A stretch of 64,000 nucleotides of DNA from Hymenobacter sp. J193 (GTDB taxonomy: Bacteria; Bacteroidota; Bacteroidia; Cytophagales; Hymenobacteraceae): the NCBI RefSeq assembly GCF_024700075.1, contig NZ_JAJONE010000001.1, positions 4,797,001 through 4,861,000 of the forward strand, in the 5' to 3' direction. The notes below the pieces were generated by a model. That model did not search any database. It saw only the letters and a list, made by a program, of their open reading frames with translations, and was not told where the DNA came from. Shown piece by piece: positions 34,567 through 44,719 of the stretch (position 1 is the first letter of the stretch; each line of letters begins with the position of its first letter). Both the position numbers and the translations under genes were made by a program.

Positions 34567-34599
34567 AAAAAAAGCCCGCTTAATCAGCGGGCTTTTTTT
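34567..34599. terminator. bidirectional terminator
   Basis: A 14-bp stem (34567-34580 with 34586-34599) has a TAATC loop and A7/T7 ends. It terminates msrA and, in the other direction, the split gene below. Confidence 0.92.
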
Positions 34600-34835
34600 A
34601 TTCTGGTAGCACTGGTCTTAGCAACTGATGCATAGCGGCCAATTGAGCTTCTGACCATCCTGTCCAATCGTATTCAATAAAGAAATGCTCATCCCCATCG
34701 TATAGTAATGACCCTCGTGGCTGTTGCAGAACTCGTTTCGTTCGGCTCTTTTTCCAGCCCGTTACTGTGCGAGTTTCCATCTGTGCGTCAAGGTCGGGCA
34801 GTTGAGCTATACTAGCGCCTGGCAGCGGCCAGTAA
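34598..34835 (-). pseudogene. C-terminal part of a gene split by the IS1182-family element
   Basis: In the frame ending at 34598 the sequence reads 'YWPLPGASIAQLPDLDAQ' and then 'METRTVTGWKKSRTKRVLQQ', ending 'AAMHQLLRPVLPE'. It is open from the edge of the insertion. The N-terminal part is at 36310-36648 on the same strand, on the other side of the element. A 60-aa reading frame from the internal ATG at 34780 exists but is better explained as this remnant. The C-terminal pattern (DGDEHFFIEYDWTGWSEAQL) fits YcxB-like membrane proteins, which I infer only weakly. Confidence 0.65.
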
Positions 34836-36275
34836 TGGCTGTGGCAGGGCCATGGTCAGGCTCACTTGCCGGTTGGGCCGGTACTTAAGCAGCTTTTTCA
34901 GGTTGTAGGCTACGGCCGTGAGCAGCATCGTCTTGTGGGCTCCGGCCTGGCCGCGCACGTTCATCCGGCGTAGGCCGTAGTGATGGAGCAGATTCCCGAA
35001 GACGGGCTCCACCGTGCCCTGGCGCACCCGGCGCATGTGTTGGCCCCGGCGGCTTTGCTGGCGCTGCCAGGCCCGGCGGTACGGCTCGTCGTAGAGCGTG
35101 CGGGTGAGCTGCTTGCGCTTGGCCCCGGGCACGCAGGTGGGCTTGAGCGGGCACTGCTGGCAGTCCGAGCAGGTGGCCCAGTAGATCTTCAGCCCGGTGC
35201 CGTCAGCCGAGGTGTCGTACTTACGAAACGAGAGGACCTTGCCGGCGGCACAGGTGTAGTCATCGGTTGAGGCCCGGTAGGTAAAGCCCTCGATAGCGGC
35301 CTTATAGCGGCCAAAAACCGGGATCCAGGCCGTCACCTGCTGGGCTTCGAGCAGGGCGTAGTTGGTGCCGTTGGCGTAGCCCGCATCGGCCAGCAGCTCC
35401 TGCATGCGCAGCTGCTGGGACCGTAACCGTTGCTGCAGGCCGGTGAGTAAGCGGGGTAGGTGCAGGCTGTCGCGACTATCGGCGAAATCGGCCTGCACGT
35501 GGCTGATCACGCCCTTAGCCGTGTCCACGGCCAGGCTGCAGAGGTAGTTCAGGGCCCGGGCTTTGCCGGGCTTGATGGAGATGCGCGCGTCGGGGTCGGT
35601 GGGGCTGTAGTGGGTCTTGTTGCTGAGCAAGCGGGCTTTTTCGTGCTGCGCGCCGGGTACGCTGGAGTGGGTGGCGAGCCGGGCCTGGTGAGCGGCCAGG
35701 TTGCGCAGCTGGTGGGCCGGAGCCGTCACCACGGACGCAGCCGGCGCGGTAGCCGCCTCGTCCGTGGCCAGAAAGGGACTTTTGACACCCGTTGTCCTCT
35801 TTTCCAGCACCGTTTCCAAGGAAGCATTGGCCTTGACGGGCGCCGAGTCGACGGCCTGCGTGTCGCCGGCGACCAGGCCCCGGGCCACGCACTGGGCAAA
35901 GACGTGGTCGAACAGGCGCTCGAAGACCGCGGCCGGAAAGAGCTGCCGCGTGCGGCTCACCGTGGAATGCCAGGGCAATTCCTCGTCCACCTCGTAGCCC
36001 AGAAACAACAAGATGTCGAGCCGCAGGGCGCAGTGTTCGACCAGGCGGCGGTCGCTGACCAGGTTTTCCAGCCGGCCCACCAGCACGAGCTTGAAGAACA
36101 CGACCGGGTCCAAAGAGGGCTGGCCTGTGTGGCTGTACAGCGTCCGGGTCTCGTCGTAGAGAAACGACCAGTCGACGAGCTCGGCCAGCCGGCGGTACAG
36201 ATTATGGCGCGGCACCCGCTCACTGAGCCGAAAGTGGGTCACCTCTTTGTCGAGAAACGGCTTCTTGCCTTGCAT
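34812..36275 (-). CDS. IS1182-family DDE transposase
   Basis: The protein has 487 aa from ATG 36275 (MQGKKPFLDK). The N-terminal region 'VPRHNLYRRLAELVDWSFLY' is the family's DUF772 domain; 'DPVVFFKLVLVGRLENLVSDR' follows. Catalytic acidic residues lie in 'AVDSAPVKANAS', 'VQADFADSRDS' and further on near 'EPVFGNLLHHYGLRRM'. A Cys cluster 'CSDCQQCPLKPTC' precedes the end. It appears intact, so the element may be active. The last eight codons lie outside the terminal repeat. Confidence 0.93.
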   Translation of the reverse strand: MQGKKPFLDKEVTHFRLSERVPRHNLYRRLAELVDWSFLYDETRTLYSHTGQPSLDPVVFFKLVLVGRLENLVSDRRLVEHCALRLDILLFLGYEVDEELPWHSTVSRTRQLFPAAVFERLFDHVFAQCVARGLVAGDTQAVDSAPVKANASLETVLEKRTTGVKSPFLATDEAATAPAASVVTAPAHQLRNLAAHQARLATHSSVPGAQHEKARLLSNKTHYSPTDPDARISIKPGKARALNYLCSLAVDTAKGVISHVQADFADSRDSLHLPRLLTGLQQRLRSQQLRMQELLADAGYANGTNYALLEAQQVTAWIPVFGRYKAAIEGFTYRASTDDYTCAAGKVLSFRKYDTSADGTGLKIYWATCSDCQQCPLKPTCVPGAKRKQLTRTLYDEPYRRAWQRQQSRRGQHMRRVRQGTVEPVFGNLLHHYGLRRMNVRGQAGAHKTMLLTAVAYNLKKLLKYRPNRQVSLTMALPQPLLAAARR

Positions 36276-36309
36276 CTTCCCTGTACGAACCCGGGTTCTG
36301 CAACAGCCA
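34836..36309 (-). mobile_element. IS1182-family insertion sequence, about 1.47 kb
   Basis: The ends carry imperfect inverted repeats: TGGCTGTGGCAGGGCC at 34836-34851 and TGGCTGTTGCAG (read inward on the minus strand) at 36298-36309. One transposase gene occupies the element. No clear target duplication is seen. The transposase frame runs 24 nt past the left repeat into flanking DNA, so the exact boundaries remain uncertain by some tens of bases. Confidence 0.75.
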
Positions 36310-36648
36310 CCCTCCTTTAACCAAACTGCCATGATTCCCACGCTTCATGGTATATGCGCCACGTACCCGTTGATATTCCAGAGTTACTGGCTTACTGCGA
36401 AAAAAACTATAATACTGCACAGTACCCGCCGCTCTATTAATCTGGATAACAATTGGTGGGGCCTGTAGCATAAACCGCGCTATATAGCCTGTGTTTATTA
36501 TTATCAACAGGCTCAGCCAGTTGCTGAGCGGCAAATTCTCTGCGTAACGAATTACGAAAGGCACCGCCGCCAGAATACAGGCCACAACCAAGTTTAGCAG
36601 CAGCCAGTTACGAAGTATAGGTTGATAGCGCAGGCGAAATTCCACCAT
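36310..36648 (-). pseudogene. N-terminal part of the split membrane-protein gene
   Basis: ATG 36648 opens a reading frame with two hydrophobic helices ('NWLLLNLVVACILAAVPFVI' and 'WLSLLIIINTGYIARFML') and then 'VIQINRAAGTVQYYSFF' and 'EYQRVRGAYTMKRG'. It runs into the insertion sequence at about 36310. Two membrane helices followed by a beta-type domain fit YcxB-like proteins. The missing C-terminal part is at 34598-34835. Intact, the protein would be about 190 aa. Confidence 0.7.
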
Positions 36649-36663
36649 TCTGGCTAGCTAAAG

Positions 36664-37479
36664 CTAAACACTTACCCCGAAGTCTCTGAGCGCGTCATTC
36701 AGGCTGGTTTTCAAATCCGTGCTGGGCTTGCGCTGGCCGATGATGAGGGCGCAGGGCACGTGGTACTCGCCGGCCGCAAACTGCTTGGCGTAGGAGCCCG
36801 GAATGACCACGGAGCGGGCCGGCACGTAGCCTTTGTACTCCTTAGGCTCTGCACCCGTCACGTCGATAATTTTGGTACTGCCCGTGATGGTTACGCCCGC
36901 CCCGATAACGGCCTCACGGCCCACGCGGCAGCCCTCTACCAGAATGCTGCGCGAACCGATAAAAGCTCCATCCTCAATGATAACCGGCGCGGCCTGCACC
37001 GGCTCCAGCACGCCCCCGATGCCTACGCCCCCGCTTAGGTGCACACCGGCCCCAATTTGAGCGCAGGAGCCCACGGTGGCCCAGGTGTCCACCATCGTGC
37101 CCTCGCCTACCCAGGCGCCAATGTTCACGTAGCTGGGCATCAGAATGACGCCGGAGGCCAGGTAGGCCCCGTAGCGGGCCACAGCGGGCGGCACCACGCG
37201 CACTCCCTGACCGGCGTAGTCGGTCTTGAGCAGCATTTTGTCGCGGAACTCGAAGGGGCCTACTTCCAGGGTTTCCATCTGGCGGATGGGAAAGTAAAGG
37301 ATGACGGCTTTCTTTACCCAGTCGTTTACCTGCCAGTCATCGCCGCGGGGCTCGGCTACGCGCAGGCGGCCCTTGTCCAGCTCCTCGATGGTGGTGTTGA
37401 TGGCCTCAACGGTAGCGGATTGCTGGAGCAGGCTCCGGTCGTTCCAGGCAGCTTCTATGGTGGCTTGCAGGTTGGTCAT
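36664..37479 (-). CDS. dapD: 2,3,4,5-tetrahydropyridine-2,6-dicarboxylate N-succinyltransferase
   Basis: The protein has 271 aa. The N-terminal helical domain (residues 1-100) carries 'VNDWVKKAVILYFP'. The left-handed beta-helix is built of hexapeptide repeats such as 'VNIGAWVGEGTMVDTWATVG' and 'GGVGIGGVLEP'. The C-terminus ends 'LIIGQRKPSTDLKTSLNDAL'. It uses succinyl-CoA in the lysine/diaminopimelate pathway, so it supplies peptidoglycan precursor. It is monocistronic and lies 15 nt from the interrupted gene. Confidence 0.96.
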   Translation of the reverse strand: MTNLQATIEAAWNDRSLLQQSATVEAINTTIEELDKGRLRVAEPRGDDWQVNDWVKKAVILYFPIRQMETLEVGPFEFRDKMLLKTDYAGQGVRVVPPAVARYGAYLASGVILMPSYVNIGAWVGEGTMVDTWATVGSCAQIGAGVHLSGGVGIGGVLEPVQAAPVIIEDGAFIGSRSILVEGCRVGREAVIGAGVTITGSTKIIDVTGAEPKEYKGYVPARSVVIPGSYAKQFAAGEYHVPCALIIGQRKPSTDLKTSLNDALRDFGVSV

Positions 37480-37492
37480 GGTTGGTTTGAAT

Positions 37493-37579
37493 GGTTATCT
37501 GGCTGGATGGTTGAATGGCGCTTGGTTGGCAGATTGCGTGGTTATCTGTCTGGATGCTTACAGTGCTGTAAGCATCCAG
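37493..37579. repeat. direct repeat ending in a 14-bp hairpin
   Basis: 'GGTTATCTGGCTGGATG' (about 37493) recurs as 'GGTTATCTGTCTGGATG' (about 37540). The second copy forms a perfect 14-bp hairpin (37550-37563 with 37566-37579, TG loop). It lies between divergent dapD and glycosyltransferase genes. Confidence 0.6.
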
Positions 37580-37647
37580 CAAGTCAACTCTTCTGACAGG
37601 TAACTATTCCGTCATTTCGCCCCAAACTTACCATCTTCGTGGTCACT

Positions 37648-38796
37648 ATGCAGCCACCCCGCACGATTTTGCTGGCCTCCGTGCTCAAGCCGCTGGACGA
37701 TACGCGCATGTACGAGAAGTTTGGTCGCACCCTGGCCCGGCTTCCCCAGGTGCAGGTGCACGTAGCCGGCCGTCAGGCTCCGGCACCGCAACCCAAGCCA
37801 GCCAATCTACATACGCACAGTCTGCTGGCCGGCTCCCGTCTGAGTTGGGCGCGGCTGCGGGCGCAGGGGCGCTACTGGCAGCTGCTGCGGCGCCTGCGGC
37901 CGGGGCTGGTGGTAGTGCACGCGCCGGAGCTGCTGCCGCTCACGCTGCTGTGGCACTGGCTGGGCAAGGAGCGGCGCTTTGTGTATGATGTGCAGGAGAA
38001 TTTTGCCCTCAACATCCGCACCCAGCACGTGTACCCAGCCGCGGTACGCGGGCTACTGGCCACCGCCGTGCGGGGGCTGGAAACCCTGGCCGCCACTGCT
38101 GCCGAAAAGGTGATTCTGGCGGAGGAAAGCTACGCCGAAGAGCTGCCTTTCGCTACCCCGGCCCGTACCCTCATTCTGGAAAACAAGTACCAGCCCCCCG
38201 GCCCCGAGTTGCTGCGCTCTACGCCTGTACATCTGGCGCCGAACCAGCCGCTGGAGCTGCTGTACTCCGGCACTATCTCGGAGCTGAACGGGGTGCTGGC
38301 AGCCGTGGAATTTGCGCGGGCCCTGCGGCTGGTTTGGCCGGGCACCCGGCTCACCATCATCGGGTTTTGCCAGCACCCGGCCTTGCTGACCCAGCTGCAG
38401 GCGCTGGCCGCCGAATCGGGCGGGGCGGTGGAGCTGGTGGGCGGAGCCGAGCCGGTGCCGCACGGGCGCATTATCCAGGCCATCCGGCGCAGCCATTTGG
38501 GCCTGTTGCCCTACCGGGAGCATCCCAGTTTCTGGCGCTGCGTACCCACCAAGCTGTTTGAATACCTGGCCCACGCCCTGCCAGTACTCATCCCTCGTAA
38601 TCCGCTCTGGCAGCAGTTCATTGCGCAGCATCAAGCCGGACTGGCAGTAGATTTCGCTGACACTTCATCGGCTACTATTGAGCAGGTGAAAAATGACCTG
38701 CTGCGGCACGCTTTCTATTCCCAGGGTGTTCCGGCGGAAGTTTTTTGGCACAGCGAAGAGCAAAAGCTTTTGGCGCTACTGGATTCTATCCGGTAA
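37648..38796 (+). CDS. GT-B fold glycosyltransferase (GT4-like)
   Basis: The protein has 382 aa from ATG 37648; a GTG three codons upstream is possible. The N-terminal Rossmann half contains 'LVVVHAPELLPLTLLW' and 'RFVYDVQENF'. The C-terminal half has 'ELLYSGTISELNGVLAAVEF', 'IGFCQHPALLTQLQAL' and 'LGLLPYREHPSFWRCVPTKLFEYLAHALPVL' (described by position 285-315) with the family PTKxFEY nucleotide-sugar binding pattern. Donor and acceptor are unknown. There is no signal peptide. It likely acts in cell-surface glycan synthesis but has no glycan genes around it. Confidence 0.87.
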   Translation: MQPPRTILLASVLKPLDDTRMYEKFGRTLARLPQVQVHVAGRQAPAPQPKPANLHTHSLLAGSRLSWARLRAQGRYWQLLRRLRPGLVVVHAPELLPLTLLWHWLGKERRFVYDVQENFALNIRTQHVYPAAVRGLLATAVRGLETLAATAAEKVILAEESYAEELPFATPARTLILENKYQPPGPELLRSTPVHLAPNQPLELLYSGTISELNGVLAAVEFARALRLVWPGTRLTIIGFCQHPALLTQLQALAAESGGAVELVGGAEPVPHGRIIQAIRRSHLGLLPYREHPSFWRCVPTKLFEYLAHALPVLIPRNPLWQQFIAQHQAGLAVDFADTSSATIEQVKNDLLRHAFYSQGVPAEVFWHSEEQKLLALLDSIR

Positions 38797-38894
38797 CTGC
38801 CGACCTTTGCGGCCCGTTTATGCGCCAAGGCAGAAAGTTTTCTAACTTCCGCCCTTTCGCGCTCTTTTTCCCGCTAAATCCCCCCTCTCCTTTT

Positions 38895-39905
38895 ATGTCT
38901 ACTCTTCACCGCAGCGAAATTGCCGGCGTCGGCCATTATGTGCCCGACCGCGTAGTGCCCAACGCCGACCTCGAACAGCTCATGGAAACCACCGACGCGT
39001 GGATTCAGGAACGCACCGGCATCCGGGAGCGGCGCTGGTTTGAGGAAGGCAAGGACACCACGGCCAATATGGGCGCCAACGCGGCCCGCAAGGCTCTGGA
39101 AATGGCCGGCCTGCAGCCCGACGATGTTCAGCTTATCGTTTTCGCCACGCTCTCCCCCGATTACCTGTTCCCCGGCTCCGGGGTTCTGCTGCAGCGCGAG
39201 TTGGGCATCAAGGCGCATATTCCGGCCTTCGACGTGCGTAACCAGTGCTCGGGCTTTATCTACGCGCTGAGCATGGCCGATCAGTTCATCAAAACCGGCA
39301 TGTACGAAACGGCGCTGGTGGTGGGCTCCGAAATTCACTCCTCGGGGCTCGATAAAAGCACCCGTGGCCGGGCCGTATCGGTTATTTTCGGGGATGGCGC
39401 CGGGGCCGTGCTTTTGCGCCGCAGCACCGACGAAAACCGCGGTATCCTGAGCACGCACCTGCACTCCCAGGGCGAGTTTGCCGAGGAGCTGATTACCCGG
39501 GAGCCGGGCTCCAACCGCGACAACCGCGTGCAGGTTGTGCTCGACAAGCCCGAGGACATGTACCCGTACATGAACGGCCAGCAGGTGTTCAAGCACGCCG
39601 TTACGCGCTTTCCCGAGGTTATCAAGGAAGCCCTCGACCAGAACGGCTACCAGGCCCAGGACATCGACATGCTGATTCCGCACCAAGCCAACCTGCGCAT
39701 CACCCAGTACGTGGGCCAGAAGCTGGGCTTGAGCGAAGACAAGGTGTTCAGCAACATTCAGCGCTACGGCAACACCACGGCCGCCTCCGTTCCCATTGCC
39801 TTGAGCGAAGCCGTGCAGGAAGGCCGCATCAAGCGCGGCGACCTGGTGTGCCTGGCCGCCTTCGGCTCCGGCTTCACATGGGCTTCGGCGCTGGTGAAGT
39901 GGTAG
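38895..39905 (+). CDS. fabH: beta-ketoacyl-ACP synthase III
   Basis: The protein has 336 aa from ATG 38895 (MSTLHRSEIA). The thiolase-fold catalytic triad is visible: Cys in 'FDVRNQCSGFIYAL', His in 'MLIPHQANLRI' and Asn in 'QRYGNTTAASVPIAL'. 'TDAWIQERTGIRERR' is standard. It condenses acetyl- or branched-chain acyl-CoA with malonyl-ACP to start fatty acid synthesis. The gene stands alone, away from the plsX/acpP/fab cluster usual for fabH, so it may be one of several FabH-like enzymes in the genome. Confidence 0.93.
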   Translation: MSTLHRSEIAGVGHYVPDRVVPNADLEQLMETTDAWIQERTGIRERRWFEEGKDTTANMGANAARKALEMAGLQPDDVQLIVFATLSPDYLFPGSGVLLQRELGIKAHIPAFDVRNQCSGFIYALSMADQFIKTGMYETALVVGSEIHSSGLDKSTRGRAVSVIFGDGAGAVLLRRSTDENRGILSTHLHSQGEFAEELITREPGSNRDNRVQVVLDKPEDMYPYMNGQQVFKHAVTRFPEVIKEALDQNGYQAQDIDMLIPHQANLRITQYVGQKLGLSEDKVFSNIQRYGNTTAASVPIALSEAVQEGRIKRGDLVCLAAFGSGFTWASALVKW

Positions 39906-40020
39906 ATTTTTAATTAAGAATTAAGAATTAGTAAGTAAGAATGTGCCTTCGAGGCTCATTCTGCAGGTAAAAGCACACCGCCACCTGCAATTATTAATTC
40001 TTAATTATTAATTCCCATAC

Positions 40021-40680
40021 ATGCCCAGCTACACCGAGGAGAACTACCTGAAAGCCATTTACAAGCTGGCGGAAACCACGCCGGGCGCCGACGTGACGAC
40101 CAACAGCATCTCGGAGGTGCTGCAGACACGGCCTGCCTCGGTGACGGATATGTTGCGGCGGCTAAGTGAGAAAGGCCTGCTCAACTACCAGCGCTACCGG
40201 GGCGTGTCGCTCACGCCGGAGGGCCGGCGGGTGGCCTTGCTCACTATCCGCAAGCATAGGCTCTGGGAAGTGTTTCTGGTGCAGCAGCTGGGCTTCACCT
40301 GGGACGAGGTGCATGAGGTGGCCGAGGAGCTGGAGCACATCCAGTCGCCGCTCCTGGTGCAGCGCCTCGATGAGTTTCTGGGCTTTCCGCAGACCGACCC
40401 CCACGGAGACCCTATCCCGGCCGCCGACGGCTCCGTTCACCGCACCCGCCACCGCCTCGTGGCCGACCTTGCCCTGGGCGAAGCCGGCACCGTGGTGGCC
40501 GTGCGCAACACCGCCGTACCCTTCCTGCAGTACCTCGACAAGGTAGGATTACGGCTGGGCTCCCGACTTGAAGTACTGGATAAGACCGAGTTTGATAACT
40601 CTCTGGAAGTCAACATCGACAACTCCCGCCGCCAGCATATTTCTGCCGAGGTTTCCCGCAACCTGTTCGTCTCGCTTTAA
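40021..40680 (+). CDS. DtxR/MntR-family metal-dependent regulator
   Basis: The protein has 219 aa. The N-terminal winged helix is 'YTEENYLKAIYKLAE ... LQTRPASVTDMLRRLSEKGL'. The dimerisation/metal domain has 'RKHRLWEVFLVQQLGF', 'EVHEVAEELEHI' and 'DEFLGFPQTDPHGDPIP', supplying the usual His/Glu/Asp ligands. A C-terminal FeoA-like SH3 domain follows (about 140-219). It likely represses metal uptake genes in response to Fe2+ or Mn2+. No transporter is adjacent. The 115-nt upstream region has AT-rich inverted repeats (TTAAGAATTAAG near 39913 and TTAATTCTTAA near 40000). Confidence 0.92.
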   Translation: MPSYTEENYLKAIYKLAETTPGADVTTNSISEVLQTRPASVTDMLRRLSEKGLLNYQRYRGVSLTPEGRRVALLTIRKHRLWEVFLVQQLGFTWDEVHEVAEELEHIQSPLLVQRLDEFLGFPQTDPHGDPIPAADGSVHRTRHRLVADLALGEAGTVVAVRNTAVPFLQYLDKVGLRLGSRLEVLDKTEFDNSLEVNIDNSRRQHISAEVSRNLFVSL

Positions 40681-40795
40681 ACGGTGAGCTGGTGGAATAG
40701 TGCGTTTGACGTTCTACTCGCGCAATTAGCGCAAGCGGCGCAGAAAGAACATCAAACGCAGCATTTTACCATTACACCATTTCACCATTTCACCG

Positions 40796-42175
40796 TTGCT
40801 GCCTCCCGCTCTTTCCGATACCATTGTGGCCTTGTCCACGCCGCCCGGCGCGGGCGCCATTGCGGTGCTGCGCCTCTCGGGTCCGCAGGCCATCCAGCTC
40901 ACCGACGGCCTTTTCGCGGGCAAGCGCCTGCACGAGCAACCGGGCCATACCCTGCACTACGGCACCCTGCGCGACGAGGGCCGCATTCTGGATGAGGTGG
41001 TGGTTTCCCTGTTTCGGGGGCCGCACTCCTACACTCGGGAGGATGTGGTGGAAATCAGCTGCCACGGCTCCGACTACATTGTGCAGCAGGTGCTGGCCGC
41101 GCTGGTGCGCCGTGGGGCCCGCCTAGCCGAGGCCGGGGAGTTTACCAAGCGTGCCTTCCTGCACGGTGCCTTCGACCTGGCCCAGGCCGAGGCCGTAGCT
41201 GACCTTATTGCCGCCGACTCGGCCCTCTCGCACCAGGTGGCCATGCAGCAGATGCGCGGCGGCTTTTCCCGGGAGCTGAAGGACCTGCGTGCCCGGCTGG
41301 TGCAGTTTGCGTCGTTGCTGGAGCTGGAGCTGGATTTTGGGGAAGAAGACGTAGAATTTGCCGACCGCACCGGCCTCACCCGCCTGCTGCAGGAGCTGCA
41401 AACCGTCATCCGGCAGCTGCTGCGCTCCTTTGAGCTGGGCAACGTCATCAAAAACGGCGTAACGACTGTTATTGCCGGCAAGCCCAACGCGGGTAAATCA
41501 ACCCTGCTGAACGCTTTGCTGAACGAGGAACGCGCCATCGTTTCGGCGGTGCCCGGCACAACCCGCGACTTTATCGAGGATGAAGTAAGCATCGAAGGCA
41601 TCCGGTTTCGGTTTGTGGACACGGCTGGCCTGCGCGAAACCACCGACGTGGTGGAGTCCATTGGCGTGGAGCGTACCCGGCAGCGGGTGCGGCAGGCGGC
41701 GCTGCTTTTGTATCTGTTCGACCTGACGGCCACAACGCCCGCCGAAGTAGCCGCCGAGCTGGCCGAGCTAAACCCCGAGGGCCGCATTCCCACGCTGGCC
41801 GTGGGTAACAAGTTCGACCAGATAAGTACGGCGGAAGCAGCCGCTTTTTCCCAACCCGACACCCTGCTGATTTCGGCTGCCACCGGCCAGGGGCTGCCCG
41901 AACTGCAGCAGGCGCTGCTACGGCACGTACGCGGCTCAGGCCTCGACCGCACCGGCTCGGCTACCATCGTAACGAACGTGCGCCACGCCCGCAGCCTGGA
42001 AGCGTCCCTTGAAGCCCTGGACGCCGTACTACTGGGCCTGAGCACGCACCACGGCACGGAGTTGCTGGCCGCCGACCTGCGTCGCGCATTGGCTTACCTG
42101 GGCGAAATCACCGGCGAAATATCCACCGACGACTTGCTGACCAGCATCTTCACCCAGTTCTGTATCGGGAAATAG
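40796..42175 (+). CDS. mnmE: tRNA modification GTPase
   Basis: The protein has 459 aa, with a TTG start at 40796 (LPPALSDTIVALSTPPGAGA). The N-terminal tetrahydrofolate-binding domain, a helical domain and the inserted G domain are all present: 'GKPNAGKSTLLNALL', 'PGTTRDFIEDE', 'DTAGLRET' and 'NKFD'. The C-terminal CIGK motif, whose Cys is needed for modification, ends the protein. With MnmG it modifies the wobble uridine of certain tRNAs. No other modification gene is adjacent. Confidence 0.96.
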   Translation: MLPPALSDTIVALSTPPGAGAIAVLRLSGPQAIQLTDGLFAGKRLHEQPGHTLHYGTLRDEGRILDEVVVSLFRGPHSYTREDVVEISCHGSDYIVQQVLAALVRRGARLAEAGEFTKRAFLHGAFDLAQAEAVADLIAADSALSHQVAMQQMRGGFSRELKDLRARLVQFASLLELELDFGEEDVEFADRTGLTRLLQELQTVIRQLLRSFELGNVIKNGVTTVIAGKPNAGKSTLLNALLNEERAIVSAVPGTTRDFIEDEVSIEGIRFRFVDTAGLRETTDVVESIGVERTRQRVRQAALLLYLFDLTATTPAEVAAELAELNPEGRIPTLAVGNKFDQISTAEAAAFSQPDTLLISAATGQGLPELQQALLRHVRGSGLDRTGSATIVTNVRHARSLEASLEALDAVLLGLSTHHGTELLAADLRRALAYLGEITGEISTDDLLTSIFTQFCIGK

Positions 42176-42344
42176 CCGGGTCCGCCAGCGTGAGCTATAG
42201 GTTTTTAGCAACAACTTTCGGGCGTTTCGCTTAATTATCGGCATAGCGAATAATTTTGCGCTTCGAGCCGAACTTCTACCCCCGGTTGGCGGTAGTATAA
42301 TGTCCGGCTTTCGGGTCGGGCTTTCCGGCCTGCCGGTAATTCTT

Positions 42345-42352
42345 TACTTTCG
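42345..42352 (+). promoter_or_regulatory. -7 box TACTTTCG upstream of citrate synthase
   Basis: It matches TAnnTTTG at all but one position and lies 27 nt before the start codon. The -33 region is weak. Confidence 0.45.
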
Positions 42353-42378
42353 CCCCGCATCCACCCTAATACACGCTT

Positions 42379-43665
<1,287 letters not shown>

Positions 43666-43681
43666 GCGTTGCTTAGGCAAT

Positions 43682-43712
43682 AAAAAGGCTACCCGGTACG
43701 GGTAGCCTTTTT
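43682..43712. terminator. bidirectional terminator
   Basis: A 13-bp stem (43682-43694 with 43700-43712) has a GGTAC loop and A5/T7 ends. It separates convergent gltA and the small lipoprotein gene. Confidence 0.92.
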
Positions 43713-43742
43713 TTATGGCTTATAACTTATGCTTGTTGAGTG

Positions 43743-44123
43743 CTAGCGGGCAGCTACGGTTTGGCTATTCAGTACGGCTAGTTGGGGCATCAGCGGCTGC
43801 ACGCGGGCCATTTGGTCAGGCATCAGGATGGATGCCAGCTGTGCTTCATAGCCAGCCTGAATCCGGGCCAGTTGATTTTCATTTTCCAGAGGAGAGCCAG
43901 CGTGCATCTGTACCCGCGCTACTTCCCGCATCATCCGAATGCTCAGGCTGCGCACACGCTTATACTGTCCCTCATTCAACTGGCCCTCATCCGCAAATGA
44001 GCGACTGATAGTAGTAGCCTGCCGACTGATGGGCGAGTCACCGGCCGTGTTCATGCAGCCTGACAAAAGACTGCCACCGCATAGCAGCAGCACGGCACAA
44101 GCGGAGTGAATAGAAGTACGCAT
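43743..44123 (-). CDS. small lipoprotein, Spy/CpxP-like helical pattern
   Basis: The protein has 126 aa. The signal 'VLLLCGGSLLSGCMNTAG' gives a lipobox LSGC with lipidation near C23. The mature part is helical: 'LNEGQYKRVRSLSIRMMREV', then 'IQAGYEAQLASILMPDQMARV'. The blocks 'L(N/D)EGQY' and 'PxQ' are shared with the next gene (44336-44719) and, more weakly, with 28490-28897. It is probably a periplasmic stress or chaperone-like protein by analogy, not shown. Confidence 0.75.
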   Translation of the reverse strand: MRTSIHSACAVLLLCGGSLLSGCMNTAGDSPISRQATTISRSFADEGQLNEGQYKRVRSLSIRMMREVARVQMHAGSPLENENQLARIQAGYEAQLASILMPDQMARVQPLMPQLAVLNSQTVAAR

Positions 44124-44282
44124 TGGCTGTAAGGGCTATAGGTGCAGACAAGTAAACAGAGGCAGGAAAAAATGAAGGAACGCATTATTTGAATTCCCCT
44201 ACTTAATCTTGACCAAAGATAATAATATCCAATCGTATTCCAGTGAATAGTGACAACTTATTTTGTTAATGTTATAAAAATA

Positions 44283-44312
44283 CAAAAGCACCTACTCGCG
44301 CAGGTGCTTTTG
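44283..44312 (-). terminator. terminator hairpin
   Basis: An 11-bp stem (44283-44293 with 44302-44312) has an 8-nt loop and A/T runs. It lies just downstream of the gene at 44336-44719. Confidence 0.75.
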
Positions 44313-44335
44313 ACAGTTGACTGGAGTGGCTTGTG

Positions 44336-44719
44336 TTAGTTGGCCATAATGCTCAGGGCAGTCATGTTCGTTTGGGCTTCCTGATACAAGGCCAACTGCC
44401 GGGGGCGCAACAAATCGGCTAGCGCCTGCTCATACTGCTGTTGGGCATCTGCCAACTGCTGGTCGAGTATCTCAGGGTCGGCGGCATAGCGCGACTTCAG
44501 GTCATCCACGGCAATGAGCATCCGGGTGTTGAGCTTTTTGATTTTGAGATACTGCCCTTCGTCCAACTGCATGGCACTGGCCATGGAGCGCGAAAGTTTG
44601 GTCGCGCGGGCTGCAATAGCCGCGCCGTGGTCGGTGGTGATGGTGGTGACACCGGAACCCGCTTGGCTGGCCGTGCCCAGCGCCAGCAGCATTCCAATGA
44701 GTAAGCAGAGCTTTTTCAT
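44336..44719 (-). CDS. small exported helical protein, paralog of 43743 gene
   Basis: The protein has 127 aa from ATG 44719 (MKKLCLLIGM). The signal peptide is cut near 'TASQAGSG'. The mature part has 'MQLDEGQYLKIKKLNTRMLI' and 'LADAQQQYEQALADLLRPRQ', the same two blocks as its neighbour. There is no lipobox, so it is likely soluble in the periplasm. The 310-nt gap 44720-45029 upstream is AT-rich with no gene that I can see apart from the terminator at 44972. Confidence 0.75.
   Translation of the reverse strand: MKKLCLLIGMLLALGTASQAGSGVTTITTDHGAAIAARATKLSRSMASAMQLDEGQYLKIKKLNTRMLIAVDDLKSRYAADPEILDQQLADAQQQYEQALADLLRPRQLALYQEAQTNMTALSIMAN

Noticed and set aside
34598..34780. Stand-alone 60-aa gene
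   Set aside because: The frame is open upstream to the insertion sequence and fits as the C-terminal remnant of the gene starting at 36648.
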